DNA of 64,000 nucleotides from Paractinoplanes ferrugineus (GTDB lineage: Bacteria > Actinomycetota > Actinomycetes > Mycobacteriales > Micromonosporaceae): contig NZ_BOMM01000012.1 of the NCBI RefSeq assembly GCF_016862195.1, positions 186,001 through 250,000 on the forward strand. Reading direction: 5' to 3'. Shown here piece after piece: positions 54,089-64,000 of this stretch; position 1 is the first letter of the stretch; the number at the start of each line of letters is the position of its first letter. Made by a program: the position numbers and the translations under genes. Below the pieces are notes generated by a model that had not been told where the DNA came from, searched no databases, and worked only from the letters and a program-made list of their open reading frames with translations.

Positions 54089-55699
54089 CTACCCGACGTT
54101 GACCTGCACGGAGTGCCATCCGCTGGCCCCATCGGGGGCGGGCGACGCCGGAGTGGACGTCTGGGTCTGACCGAAGGTGTCCGTTGCGCGGACCCGCAAA
54201 GTGTGCTCTCCTTCGGACGCCTGCCAGGGGTAACTCCACTGCCGCCAGGTGTCCGCCGACGCGACCGCCGCGAGGGTCGCCTCCGCCCACGGCCCGTCGT
54301 CGACCTGCACCTCGACCTTGGCTATGCCCTTGTGCTGAGCCCACGCCACCCCGGCCACGGTCACCAGCCCGGCCGACCGGGAGGCCCCGTCCCGCGGGGT
54401 GTCGATCCGCGACTCGGTCTTGATCGGCCCCTGCTGCGCCCACCCGCGCGGCACCCAGTACGCGTCGAAGTCCGCGAACCGGGACAGCTCGATCTCGGTG
54501 ATCCATTTGCAGGCACTGACGTACCCGTAGAGCCCGGGCACCACCATGCGCACCGGGAAACCGTGGTCGACCGGCAGCGCCTCCCCGTTCATCCCGACCG
54601 CGAGCAGCGCATCCCGGCCGTCCCGCAGGATCGACGTCGGTGTGCCGCACGTCCACCCGTCCACCGAGCGCTGCACCACCTGATCGGCGCCGGGCAGCGG
54701 ATCAGCCTCGTCCAGCAGTTCCTTGATCGGCGTGCCCAACCACAGAGCGTTACCGATGAGGTCGCCACCGACCTCGTTGGACACACAGGTGAGAGTCACG
54801 TAGCGCTCGATCATCGGCCGCTGCAGCAGCTGCTCCCAGGTGATCGTGATCGGGTTGCGCACCATGCCGTGGATCTTCAACTGCCACGTCGCCGGGTCGA
54901 CCTGCGGCGGGTACAGCGCGGTGTCGATCCGATAGAAATTCCGGTTGGGCGAGATGAACGGCGTCGCGCCCGGCGCCTGCACACCGGCCGAGAGCGGCGG
55001 CGCACTCTGCCGCGCCGCCGGCAACACCACCTCGCTGCGTGCCTTGGTGACCGCCCGACGCCCGGTGAGCAGGCGGCCGGCCACGCCGGAGACAACGGCC
55101 ACCCCACCCGCGATGCCGAGCGCCTTGAGAAATCGGCGCCGGCTTTCCATGCGGTACGCGCTGGTCGACGCCCCCGCCCGCGGAGTCGGCGGGTCGTCGG
55201 CCGATCCGGTTGCCGTCCGTGCCCCGGCGGAGGCCCCGACCAGCACCCGCTCCGCCGGTGGGCCCGCCCCGCGCACCTCGGCCAGCTCGACCAGATAGCG
55301 CAACACCACCACCGCCAGCCCGGCCCCGACAAGCGTCGGCAGGGCCGCGACCAGTCCGGCGTCGTGCCGGGTCAGGGCGGACGCCACCCCGACGACCGCG
55401 AACAGGCCGATCCCGGCGAGCGCGATCCGCCAGTGCCGGACGGCGAGCACGCCCACCGCGTACGCGTAAACGGCGAGCAGAATCGCCGTGCCGGTGATCA
55501 ACGCGGTTTTGTCGTGCACCCCGAAGACGGCGACACCGAAGTCCTTGACCGGCGGCGGCACATGATCGACGACCACCCCGCCGACCGCGAGCAGCGGAGC
55601 CGAGAGCGGCCCGGTCAGCACAGCCACCAGCTCGGCAACGCCCACGGCGACCGCGGCGGCCGCAACACCGGACAACCCGGCGCGCACGGAATCTCTCAC
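54089..55699 (-). CDS. membrane-anchored sulfite-oxidase-type molybdopterin oxidoreductase
   Basis: A 536-residue protein. About 150 N-terminal residues form four membrane helices. A twin-arginine-like ESRRRFLKALGIAGGVAVVSG follows internally, then the SUOX-type molybdopterin domain with the Mo-binding Cys in VTLTCVSNEVGG and substrate-site arginine in GFPVRMVVPGLYGYVSACKWI. An Ig-like dimerisation domain ends the chain. The molybdenum domain should face outside, exported by the Tat route. It could oxidise sulfite or reduce sulfoxides; no haem partner is adjacent. GTG start. Confidence 0.88.
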   Translation of the reverse strand: MRDSVRAGLSGVAAAAVAVGVAELVAVLTGPLSAPLLAVGGVVVDHVPPPVKDFGVAVFGVHDKTALITGTAILLAVYAYAVGVLAVRHWRIALAGIGLFAVVGVASALTRHDAGLVAALPTLVGAGLAVVVLRYLVELAEVRGAGPPAERVLVGASAGARTATGSADDPPTPRAGASTSAYRMESRRRFLKALGIAGGVAVVSGVAGRLLTGRRAVTKARSEVVLPAARQSAPPLSAGVQAPGATPFISPNRNFYRIDTALYPPQVDPATWQLKIHGMVRNPITITWEQLLQRPMIERYVTLTCVSNEVGGDLIGNALWLGTPIKELLDEADPLPGADQVVQRSVDGWTCGTPTSILRDGRDALLAVGMNGEALPVDHGFPVRMVVPGLYGYVSACKWITEIELSRFADFDAYWVPRGWAQQGPIKTESRIDTPRDGASRSAGLVTVAGVAWAQHKGIAKVEVQVDDGPWAEATLAAVASADTWRQWSYPWQASEGEHTLRVRATDTFGQTQTSTPASPAPDGASGWHSVQVNVG

Positions 55700-55755
55700 C
55701 AGACCATCGTGCTCCGTCGCGAGCCGCCCGGCGACACAGCTTCCTTACCGATTCA

Positions 55756-57441
55756 TTACCGCTCGATCGGCCGTGAGCCGTAGCGCATCCGATAGCGCGC
55801 ACGCCGGACACCATGACCCCCGCCGGCCGCGGCCAGCGCGCAGAGCGACGCGATCGCCAACAGCGGGCCGCGATCCTCGGTCCCGGTCAGGAACGCGACG
55901 AGCAGCAGCGCCGCGAACCCGCCGAAGACCAGCGTGAGCACCCCGAACAGAACCATGCCCTGGATGCCGGCGACCCGGTCGGAACGGTCGGCCGCGGTGG
56001 CCCGCGGCTGCGGGATCTGCTCGGGCGCGCGCGCCGCCTCGGCCACCACCAACTCCCCCGGGACAGCGGCGTCGATCTTTGCGATCGCCGCCCGGCCGGC
56101 CCGGTGCAGGGTCGGCTCGGCCCAGATCACTGTCCCGTCCGCGCCGATGAGCTGCCGGCCACCGTCCGGCCAGGCCCGCATCAGCACACACTCGTCGAAC
56201 CGGACGGTCAGCAGGTTCTCCTCGACCAGGCTGATCCCCTCGGCGCCGACCACCAGCAGCGCCGTCGCCCCGGGCAACGCCGGGAAGGCGGTGCCGTCGA
56301 CCTTCGCCACGGACTCCTGCGGCGCGATCGTGAAACCGGCGTGGTCGGCTCGGGAGGGCGACATGACCAGGCCGTTGGCCCAGGCGTCGGCGGCGACCGC
56401 GGCCACGTCGGCGGCGGTCACCGCGGTCAGCCCGGCGATCTGCTCCTCGACGTCGCACACCTCGCGGCCGGCGAGCAGGCCGAGCGCCTGGATCGGCAGC
56501 CGGGCGGCGACTTCGTCGGAGTGTCGCAGCCCCGCGACCCGCTTGCCGATCATGGCGGTCACATCGGCCGGGTCGACCCGCCCGGCCCGCAGGGCGGCCA
56601 GCACGTCGACCATCCCGCCGAGGACCGCGCCGGAGTTCTCCGGCAACGAGTCCGCCACCGCCGTGATGACCACGCTGTCCCGCCCCAGCGGCCGGTGGTC
56701 GGTCTGCGCCGCGTACGACAAACCCGACTCCTGGCGCAGTTCGCGGAAGAGCATGCGTTCCAGCACGTCCGCGAATACCGAGGTGGCCGGCGACCGGGGC
56801 ACCACCGTGTCCCACGCCACCAGGCCGGCCGAGCCGCCGAAACACGCGGGGGTGGACGGGAGCGCCGACGACGGCGGGGGCAGCGGTTGACGCGTACCGG
56901 ATGGAAGATCGAGCTCCAACCCGGCCGGCACCTTCTCGCCGGCCACCCACAGCACCGCGTTCTCCTTCGTGAAGAAGCGATCCACCCAGGCGCGCAGGTC
57001 GTCCTCGGTGATGCCGGGCAGCCCCCACTCGGGATAGGCGCCGGCGCCGTAGTCGCGGGCGCCGTGCCGCCACAGCCACATCGGCTCGGACACCGGCGCG
57101 TTGCGGCCGTGCGCCTCGGCGTGCAGCACCTCTTTCTCCACCGCGAGCCGGCTCATCGGCAGGTCACGAAGCGCCGCGCAGACGCCGTTGAGGAAGGCGA
57201 CCACGTCCTTCTCGACGCCCTGCATGTGGAAGCGGGTGAACTCGACGCCGGTCGCCCCGTTGTAGTGGTAGTCGGCGACCCCCACCGAGTGCAGCGCCAG
57301 ATGCTCGATCAGGTGGGTGATGCCGCGCCGGGCCAGTGGCTCGTCGACGAACCCGACCCGGAACCCGAGCCCCGCCTGCATCGATCCGGTGGTCGGCACG
57401 ATCAGCCCGGGAATCCCCCCGACCTCGAACTTCGAGATCAT
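55756..57441 (-). CDS. M16-type (insulinase-like) peptidase with C-terminal membrane helices
   Basis: A 561-residue protein. The inverted zinc motif HxxEH is present as GITHLIEHLALHSVG near residue 43, with a downstream glutamate in VEKEVLHAEAHGR, as in M16 peptidases. A second M16-like half covers about 190-400. A short unassigned domain follows, and two hydrophobic helices lie near the C-terminus (MVLFGVLTLVFGGFAALLLVAFL and LLAIASLCALAAAGG). Single-chain M16 with a membrane tail is unusual. ATG 57441 overlaps the upstream gene's stop by 4 bp. Substrate and orientation unknown. Confidence 0.8.
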   Translation of the reverse strand: MISKFEVGGIPGLIVPTTGSMQAGLGFRVGFVDEPLARRGITHLIEHLALHSVGVADYHYNGATGVEFTRFHMQGVEKDVVAFLNGVCAALRDLPMSRLAVEKEVLHAEAHGRNAPVSEPMWLWRHGARDYGAGAYPEWGLPGITEDDLRAWVDRFFTKENAVLWVAGEKVPAGLELDLPSGTRQPLPPPSSALPSTPACFGGSAGLVAWDTVVPRSPATSVFADVLERMLFRELRQESGLSYAAQTDHRPLGRDSVVITAVADSLPENSGAVLGGMVDVLAALRAGRVDPADVTAMIGKRVAGLRHSDEVAARLPIQALGLLAGREVCDVEEQIAGLTAVTAADVAAVAADAWANGLVMSPSRADHAGFTIAPQESVAKVDGTAFPALPGATALLVVGAEGISLVEENLLTVRFDECVLMRAWPDGGRQLIGADGTVIWAEPTLHRAGRAAIAKIDAAVPGELVVAEAARAPEQIPQPRATAADRSDRVAGIQGMVLFGVLTLVFGGFAALLLVAFLTGTEDRGPLLAIASLCALAAAGGGHGVRRARYRMRYGSRPIER

Positions 57442-58385
57442 CCGACCACTCTCCCGCGCCGCCGAGCCCGCTGCCGATAGGCCCGGATCTGCTGGGCCGC
57501 GTTGCCGTCGCCGACATAGCACCACGGGACCTCGGTGCCGAGATCGCCGAGCATGTCGAACATCGCCCCGGCCGCGGCCCGGTCGCCGAGCACGCTGTAG
57601 ATCATCGCGAAACTGCTCGCCACCTGCACCCAGCCGTAGTCGCGGCCGAAGTCCGGGTGCCGCACCGACCGCTGCGCCGCCTCGTCGATCTCGTCCCGCA
57701 CCGGCTTGCTCCGCAGGTAACCGAGGTTGGCACTCTCGCCGAGCTCGGCCCAATGCTCGATGTGCCCGTCCACGACGAGCACCGCCTGCACCGCGCCGGG
57801 CGGGGCGGCCAGCATCTCGGCCCGGCACCAGGCGTGCAGCATCGGCCAGTCGCCGCTCCACTTGGGGCAAAGACGCTGCAGGTACGCGTTCTGACCGGGC
57901 AGGTGGTGCGGGTCGATCGCGGCCAGTTTGCGATAGCGGCGGCGCGTCTCGTCCAGCCCGAGCTCCAGGCCACGCGCCGAGGTCAGCCGGGCCACCCACA
58001 ACGCCGGGTCGGCGGGCCCGCGGGCGACCCCCTCGAGCAGCACCATCTCGGCCCGGCGCAGCCAGTCGTGGAACGCCTCGAACTGGCCACCGGACACATG
58101 TTGAGCGCGCGCGTCCGACCGGATCCGCCAGCCGATGTCGATCAGGTGCATGCCGAGCATCGCGGCGGCCGCGGTGTCGTCCGGGTCCTCCGCGAGGACG
58201 TGCCGCAGGAACTCCTCCTGCCCGTACTCCTCCGAGGCCGCCCGGATCAGCGTCGATCGCCCCACCGGCCCGGCCGCGTCGAGCACCGCCCGCACCGCGG
58301 CCCAGTCCCGCCCACGCATAGCCGCGAGAACGACCTTCACCTCGGGATAGGCAAACCCCGCATCGAGCAGCACGGTGTCGGACAT
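57438..58385 (-). CDS. conserved helical protein of unknown function (TPR/DUF4034-like)
   Basis: A 315-residue soluble, mainly alpha-helical protein without a signal or membrane segment. Repeated helix pairs (DWLRRAEMVLLEGV, LWVARLTSARGLELGLDETRRRYRKLAAIDPHH, WPMLHAWCRAEML) recall TPR-like solenoids and the DUF4034 group; I do not recognise it firmly. It overlaps the M16-type gene by 4 bp, so the two are produced together and may form a complex or a substrate-adaptor pair. Confidence 0.72.
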   Translation of the reverse strand: MSDTVLLDAGFAYPEVKVVLAAMRGRDWAAVRAVLDAAGPVGRSTLIRAASEEYGQEEFLRHVLAEDPDDTAAAAMLGMHLIDIGWRIRSDARAQHVSGGQFEAFHDWLRRAEMVLLEGVARGPADPALWVARLTSARGLELGLDETRRRYRKLAAIDPHHLPGQNAYLQRLCPKWSGDWPMLHAWCRAEMLAAPPGAVQAVLVVDGHIEHWAELGESANLGYLRSKPVRDEIDEAAQRSVRHPDFGRDYGWVQVASSFAMIYSVLGDRAAAGAMFDMLGDLGTEVPWCYVGDGNAAQQIRAYRQRARRRGRVVG

Positions 58386-58458
58386 GGCCCGGGAGCATAG
58401 ACGAACTGGATCTTCGATGGCGCCCCGGAACCGACCGGGACCGACCCGACCGGAACAG

Positions 58459-58498
58459 CCAGGAGGGGCACGCCGGCGAACCGGCGTGCCCCTCCTGG
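58459..58498 (-). terminator. groEL terminator
   Basis: Perfect 18-bp stem (58459-58476 with 58481-58498) and a CGAA tetraloop, 12 bp past the groEL stop; the strongest hairpin in the window. Confidence 0.85.
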
Positions 58499-58510
58499 TG
58501 GTAACTCCGG

Positions 58511-60169
<1,659 letters not shown>

Positions 60170-60228
60170 TCAAGCACCACCGCCCTGACCCGAATGCATG
60201 GGCCAGGGCGGTGAGCACTGTCAGTAGG

Positions 60229-60537
60229 TCACTTCTCGATGACCGCGAGGACGTCGCGGGCGGAGAGCACCAGGTACTCCTCGCCGGCGTACTTGACCTC
60301 GGTGCCGCCGTACTTCGAGTAGAGAACCGTGTCGCCGACCTGGACGTCAACCGGGACGCGGTTGCCCTTGTCGTCGATGCGGCCCGGGCCCACAGCGAGG
60401 ACGGTGCCCTCCTGCGGCTTCTCCTTGGCGGTGTCGGGGATCACGATGCCCGACGCAGTGGTGGTCTCAGCCTCATTCGCCTGGACCACGATGCGGTCCT
60501 CGAGCGGCTTGATCGCAACCTTGGTCGCGGTAGTCAC
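60229..60537 (-). CDS. groES: co-chaperonin GroES
   Basis: A 102-residue GroES that caps GroEL. Seen are [36 protein letters not shown] (mobile loop) and [32 protein letters not shown] 60537 is preferred because AGGAGG is 8 bp away; ATG 60543 in the same frame is only 2 bp from it. It is the first gene of the groES-groEL operon, with a CIRCE-flanked promoter about 140 bp upstream. Confidence 0.95.
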   Translation of the reverse strand: MTTATKVAIKPLEDRIVVQANEAETTTASGIVIPDTAKEKPQEGTVLAVGPGRIDDKGNRVPVDVQVGDTVLYSKYGGTEVKYAGEEYLVLSARDVLAVIEK

Positions 60538-60648
60538 GGGCATACCCTCCTGGGTATTGATCTGTGCATGCCTCATGCCACCGGGCGGGGCCGTCGTCGC
60601 GGGTGCCGGTCCGCCTGGTGCCTAACCACCGGCCCGACGGGCCCATGG

Positions 60649-60675
60649 CTGGCACCCTCATGTTGAGAGTGCTAA
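60649..60675 (-). promoter_or_regulatory. CIRCE operator 2 (HrcA), degenerate
   Basis: On the minus strand TTAGCACTC-N9-GGGTGCCAG: one perfect half-site and one at 6 of 9 bases. It overlaps the expected transcription start of groES. Confidence 0.75.
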
Positions 60676-60680
60676 TCGCG

Positions 60681-60709
60681 AGGTTATGCCGGAACTAGCA
60701 CTCCGTCAA
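60681..60709 (-). promoter_or_regulatory. groES-groEL promoter
   Basis: On the minus strand a -35 TTGACG (60709-60704, inside the CIRCE 1 spacer) and a -10 TAACCT (60686-60681) are separated by 17 bp, a good fit to a vegetative promoter flanked by both CIRCE sites. Confidence 0.65.
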
Positions 60710-60720
60710 CCAGAGTGCCA
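60695..60720 (-). promoter_or_regulatory. CIRCE operator 1 (HrcA)
   Basis: Minus strand TGGCACTC-N9-GAGTGCTAG, matching TTAGCACTC-N9-GAGTGCTAA closely; the spacer holds the -35 hexamer. Confidence 0.88.
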
Positions 60721-60748
60721 ATGTCGTCATGCCGGGGAGAATGCCTGC

Positions 60749-61933
60749 GTGACCGGAGAACTGATGCATCGCCTGCAGACCCCCGAAGGGATGAACGCCC
60801 TGGCCGTGGCCGCTGCGGCGGACCACGGAAACCCGCTGGCGGCGGCCTCGGCGGTGCGCTCGCACGGTATCGCGGCGGATCTCGCGTCGGCCGCGCTCAC
60901 CCAGGTCGAGCTGCGCCGCCGGGCGGTCGCGAAGTTCGGCGCGGCGGCCGGGCGGATGTTCTTCACCCGGGCCGGCCTGGAGCAGGCGACGCGCGCGGTC
61001 GTCGCGGACCGGCGAGCGGCGCGCCTCGCCGCCGCCGGGGTGCGGACCATGGCGGATCTCGGCTGCGGCTTGGGCTCGGACGCGCTGGCGGCGGCCCGCG
61101 CCGGCATTTCCGTGTACGCGGTGGAAGCCGACCCGGACACCGCCGCGGTCGCGTCGGCAAACGTGACGGCCCTCGGACTGGACCACCTGATCAAGGTCGA
61201 CTGCGCGGACGCGACGACCGTGTCGGTGGCCGATTTCGACGCGGTCTTCGCCGATCCCGCCCGTCGCAAAGCCGGCCGGGGCCGTGTCTTCGACCCGAAG
61301 TCCTTCTCGCCGCCGTGGGATTTCGTCGCCGCGCTCGCCACCCGGGTCCCCCGCACCGTCCTCAAGCTGGCGCCCGGCATCGATCACGCCCTGCTCCCGC
61401 CGGGCGCCGAGGGCGAGTGGGTGAGTGTCGACGGCGACCTCGTCGAGGCGGCCTTCTGGTGCGGTCCACTGGCCGCCGCCGCCCGCCGCGCGACGCTGCT
61501 GTCCGGCACCGCCCGCCCGCCCGCCGAACTGACCGGCAGCGGCGTCGCGAAGGCCCCGGTCGGGGCGGTGGGCCGCTATGTCTACGACCCGGATCCGGCG
61601 GTGGTGCGGTCGCACCTGGTCGCCGAGTTCGCCGAGCTGATCGACGGACGCCTGGGCGACCCCGAGATCGCGTACGTCTATTCCGACACCCCCGCCGACA
61701 CGCCCTTCGCCCGCCGCCTGGAGATCACCGACGTCCTCCCGTTCTCGCTCAAGCGGCTCCGCACCCTGCTCCGCGACCGCGGGGTGGGTCGCCTGGAGAT
61801 CCGCAAGCGGGGTTCCGCCCTGGAGCCCGAGCAGCTCCGCCGAGACCTGCGCCTGTCCGGCCCGTCCGCCGCGTCCCTGATCCTGACCCGGGTGGCCGGC
61901 GCGCCCACCACCCTGCTCTGCCGCCCCCTCTGA
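60749..61933 (+). CDS. class I SAM methyltransferase with THUMP-like C-terminal domain
   Basis: A 394-residue protein. An N-terminal helical part (about 1-85) is followed by a Rossmann methyltransferase domain with the SAM motif MADLGCGLGSDALAAAR, acidic VEADPDTAAVA, and the catalytic-type motif FADPARRKAGRGRVFD. The C-terminal ~100 residues resemble a THUMP-like RNA-binding module (LEIRKRGSALEPEQLRRDLRLSG). It probably methylates RNA; the target is unknown. GTG 60749 with GGGGAG upstream is used; ATG 60764-area Met is an alternative. It is divergent from groES, 28 bp from a CIRCE site. Confidence 0.8.
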   Translation: MTGELMHRLQTPEGMNALAVAAAADHGNPLAAASAVRSHGIAADLASAALTQVELRRRAVAKFGAAAGRMFFTRAGLEQATRAVVADRRAARLAAAGVRTMADLGCGLGSDALAAARAGISVYAVEADPDTAAVASANVTALGLDHLIKVDCADATTVSVADFDAVFADPARRKAGRGRVFDPKSFSPPWDFVAALATRVPRTVLKLAPGIDHALLPPGAEGEWVSVDGDLVEAAFWCGPLAAAARRATLLSGTARPPAELTGSGVAKAPVGAVGRYVYDPDPAVVRSHLVAEFAELIDGRLGDPEIAYVYSDTPADTPFARRLEITDVLPFSLKRLRTLLRDRGVGRLEIRKRGSALEPEQLRRDLRLSGPSAASLILTRVAGAPTTLLCRPL

Positions 61934-62026
61934 TCGGTCCTTGACCGGATCTTGAGGCACATCGGGCGGGACTAACGGGCAATACCTCGCAGGTCGGTGG
62001 ACCTTGGCCGGGAGTACCTTTCGGAC

Positions 62027-62512
62027 ATGGCCAAGAAGCCCGCGGCCGGCACCCCGGCGACCGCCGTGCTCGCCGAGCAGAAGGTCGAGCACACGCTGCA
62101 TCCCTATGACGTCTCCCCGGACGCCCCCAACTACGGGGCGGTGGTGGCGCAGGCGCTGGGGATCGAGGCCGCGCGCGTCTTCAAGACCCTGGTCGCCGAG
62201 GTCGACGGCAGGCTGGTGGTGGCGGTCGTCCCGGTCACCGGTGAGCTCGACCTCAAGGCTCTGGCCACCGCGGTCGGCGGCAAGCGAGCGGCCCTGGCCG
62301 ACCGGGCCGCGGCCGAGCGGAGCAGCGGTTACGTTCGCGGCGGAATAAGTCCGCTCGGACAACGAAAGCGGCTGCCCACGGTGGTGGACTCGGCGGCGCT
62401 CGATCTTGATCGAATGTTCATCTCGGCCGGTCGGCGTGGACTCCAGATGGCCCTCGCTCCGGCCGATCTGATCCGGTTGACCGACGCGGTTACCGCCAGC
62501 ATTCGGACATAA
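62027..62512 (+). CDS. YbaK/EbsC-type aminoacyl-tRNA deacylase (Cys-tRNA(Pro) type)
   Basis: A 161-residue trans-editing enzyme that clears mischarged tRNA. YbaK signatures are HTLHPYDVSPDAPNYGAVVAQALGI, VFKTLVAEVDGRLVVAVVPV with the conserved Lys in the active site, and GGISPLGQRKRLPTVVD. The ATG at 62027 gives MAKKPAAGTPATAVL, the usual start; its ribosome site is distant. It follows the methyltransferase by 93 bp. Cys-tRNA(Pro) is the likely substrate of this subgroup. Confidence 0.88.
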   Translation: MAKKPAAGTPATAVLAEQKVEHTLHPYDVSPDAPNYGAVVAQALGIEAARVFKTLVAEVDGRLVVAVVPVTGELDLKALATAVGGKRAALADRAAAERSSGYVRGGISPLGQRKRLPTVVDSAALDLDRMFISAGRRGLQMALAPADLIRLTDAVTASIRT

Positions 62513-62885
62513 AGCCCGATATTTCCGACCACCCCTCGGCCGTTACGACAACGTTACGCGTCGAGAGGATCTTTCTCCCTAGAACGGTAGAGATCGGGCA
62601 ACCAAGTGACTTAGCGTCACGATGTGATCTGTCTGCGTTACCGGCACGGGCTGACCCCCGGTCGGCGGAAGGGCCGAAATCCCTGTATCACCGCCGTGTT
62701 GCCGGATTGTTATGCCGGGTTACAGATCACCGAGCCGGAACCGCTTGTGTTCCAGGCCGTAACGGGAATACGTTGCCGGGCACAACAAACTAGCTCCTGA
62801 TCAATCGGCGTCTCGCGGAGCGACACTCCCGCAGCGCACACCATCGATCTTTCGAAGGCCCGTTTTACCCGAAAGGACACAAGGA
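62513..62885. other. promoter region of the sugar-binding lipoprotein gene
   Basis: A 373-bp gap with no gene. It contains GTGAC-TTAGC-GTCAC at 62606-62620, a palindrome fitting the loose BldD consensus TNAC-N5-GTNA, and more AT than its surroundings towards the gene. The long leader suggests regulated expression. Confidence 0.45.
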
Positions 62886-63986
62886 ATGCGTAAGGGACTG
62901 TTCGCCCTTGCTGCGGTTGGCCTCCTGGCCACCAGCAGTGTGGCTGCCTGCGGCGACGACAAGAGCGACTCCGGCAGCGGCAGCAAGGCCTCGTCCACCG
63001 GCAAGGTGGGAGTGATCCTCCCCGACACCAAGAGCTCCGCTCGGTGGGCCACGGCCGACGTCAAGTACCTCACGGCGGCGTTCAACGCGGCCGGCGTCCA
63101 GGCCGACATCCAGAACGCGCAGGGTGACAAGACCCAGTTCCAGACCATCGCCGACGGCATGATCTCGAGCGGCGTCAAGGTCCTCGTGATCGTCAACCTG
63201 GACTCCGGCACCGGCAAGGCCGTGCTCGACAAGGCCCGCGCCGCCGGTATCGCGACGATCGACTACGACCGCCTCACCCTCAACGGTGGCGCTGACTACT
63301 ACGTGTCGTTCGACAACGTCAAGGTCGGCGAGCTGCAGGGTCAGGGCCTGGTCGACTGCCTGACCGCCAAGAAGTACACCAAGCCGATCGTCGCCGAGCT
63401 CAACGGCTCCCCGACGGACAACAACGCCACCCTGTTCGCCCAGGGCTACAACTCGGTTCTCGACCCGAAGTACGCCGACGGCACCTTCCAGAAGGGCCCG
63501 AACCAGGACGTGCCGGACTGGGACAACACCCAGGCGGGCACCATCTTCGAGCAGATGCTGACCTCCAACAAGGAGATCAAGGGCGTCCTCGCGGCGAACG
63601 ACGGCCTCGGCAACGCGGCCATCACGATCCTGAAGAAGAACAAGCTCAACGGCCAGGTCCCGGTCACCGGCCAGGACGCGACCGTTCAGGGTCTGCAGAA
63701 CATCCTCGCCGGCGACCAGTGCATGACGGTCTACAAGGCGATCAAGAAGGAAGCGGACGCCGCCTCGGAGCTGGCCATCGCCATCGCCAAGGGCCAGAAG
63801 CCGACCTCGGCCACCGGCAAGGTCACCGACCCGGAGTCGAAGAAGGACGTCGCCTCGGTGCTGCTGACCCCGCAGGCCATCACCAAGGACAACGTCAAGG
63901 ACGTCGTCACCGACGGCTTCGTCACCAAGGACGAGCTGTGCACCGCCCAGTTCGCCACGGCTTGCACCAGCGCAGGCATCAGCTGA
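62886..63986 (+). CDS. sugar ABC transporter substrate-binding lipoprotein (XylF/xylose-type)
   Basis: A 366-residue periplasmic-binding-protein type I lipoprotein. The signal peptide ends SSVAACGDD, a lipobox. VGVILPDTKSSARW, the hinge VIVNLDSGTGKAVLDKARAAGI, DYDRLTLNGGADYYVSFDN and LAANDGLGNAAI match the xylose/multiple-sugar group (XylF, ChvE). AAGGA precedes the ATG. The permease and ATPase should lie just to the right, beyond the window edge. Cysteines near the C-terminus (CMTV, CTAQFATAC) are conserved in this group. Confidence 0.88.
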   Translation: MRKGLFALAAVGLLATSSVAACGDDKSDSGSGSKASSTGKVGVILPDTKSSARWATADVKYLTAAFNAAGVQADIQNAQGDKTQFQTIADGMISSGVKVLVIVNLDSGTGKAVLDKARAAGIATIDYDRLTLNGGADYYVSFDNVKVGELQGQGLVDCLTAKKYTKPIVAELNGSPTDNNATLFAQGYNSVLDPKYADGTFQKGPNQDVPDWDNTQAGTIFEQMLTSNKEIKGVLAANDGLGNAAITILKKNKLNGQVPVTGQDATVQGLQNILAGDQCMTVYKAIKKEADAASELAIAIAKGQKPTSATGKVTDPESKKDVASVLLTPQAITKDNVKDVVTDGFVTKDELCTAQFATACTSAGIS

Positions 63987-64000
63987 TCACCGCTGATGAC

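Overview
The window is about 64 kb of very GC-rich DNA with strong G/C bias at third codon positions, many GTG starts, GGAGG-type ribosome sites, and stop/start overlaps (ATGA, GTGA) between neighbours. A WhiB-family regulator, a DUF5319 protein, GuaB3, a GroEL with a histidine-rich tail and duplicated CIRCE operators place it in an actinomycete. The gene mix suggests the Micromonosporaceae (Actinoplanes-like), but that rank is inference. It is chromosomal housekeeping sequence: I see no rRNA, tRNA, CRISPR array, insertion sequence or prophage.

Layout. 1-3.9 kb: surface polysaccharide genes (end of a GH26-like hydrolase, VOC protein, WecG/TagA-type transferase, sulfotransferase, GT2 glycosyltransferase). 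4-6.5 kb: DeoR regulator, galT, DinB-like protein. 6.8-18.4 kb: central carbon and one-carbon/purine block (icd, MBL-fold hydrolase, mdh, folD, pentapeptide protein, purH, purN, PerM-like membrane protein, sucD, sucC, small B12-binding protein). 18.7-24.2 kb: two M23 peptidases, pcrA and a membrane-anchored HELGH metallopeptidase. 24.3-26.7 kb: secreted 5'-nucleotidase and chorismate mutase, with an unusually structured non-coding segment between them and a repeat-rich intergenic region after. 27.2-32.8 kb: complete peptide ABC transporter. 33-36.8 kb: PspC/Lia-type envelope-stress cluster. 36.8-39 kb: phosphatidylserine decarboxylase and synthase, convergent. 39.3-41.6 kb: two tandem double-Nudix genes and a small PspC protein. 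41.7-53.9 kb: guaA, two subtilases, LCP ligase, M1 peptidase, guaB3, guaB, DUF5319, a BldM-like regulator and whiB. 54-58.4 kb: sulfite-oxidase-type molybdoenzyme, M16-type membrane peptidase and an unknown partner. 58.5-64 kb: groES-groEL with two CIRCE sites, a methyltransferase, a YbaK-type deacylase and a sugar-binding lipoprotein.

How it works together. The block pcrA, M23, sucC, sucD, PerM-like, purN, purH and the block groES-groEL, whiB, DUF5319, guaB, guaB3, guaA keep the gene order I recall from mycobacteria, so most of the window is the conserved actinobacterial core. Three TCA enzymes sit with folate and purine genes. Cell-envelope functions recur: peptidoglycan peptidases, an LCP ligase, PspC proteins, phospholipid synthesis and secreted proteases.

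Most unusual sequence features: a chain of two identical six-residue mini-ORFs linked by TGATG between purH and the pentapeptide gene; an 18-bp repeat ladder in front of the DeoR regulator; a hairpin-dense non-coding segment with T-runs at 26.15-26.33 kb; a 16-bp minisatellite at 26.7 kb; paired double-Nudix genes; and a phosphatidylserine decarboxylase with an extra N-terminal domain. I found no clear undescribed defence or biosynthetic system.
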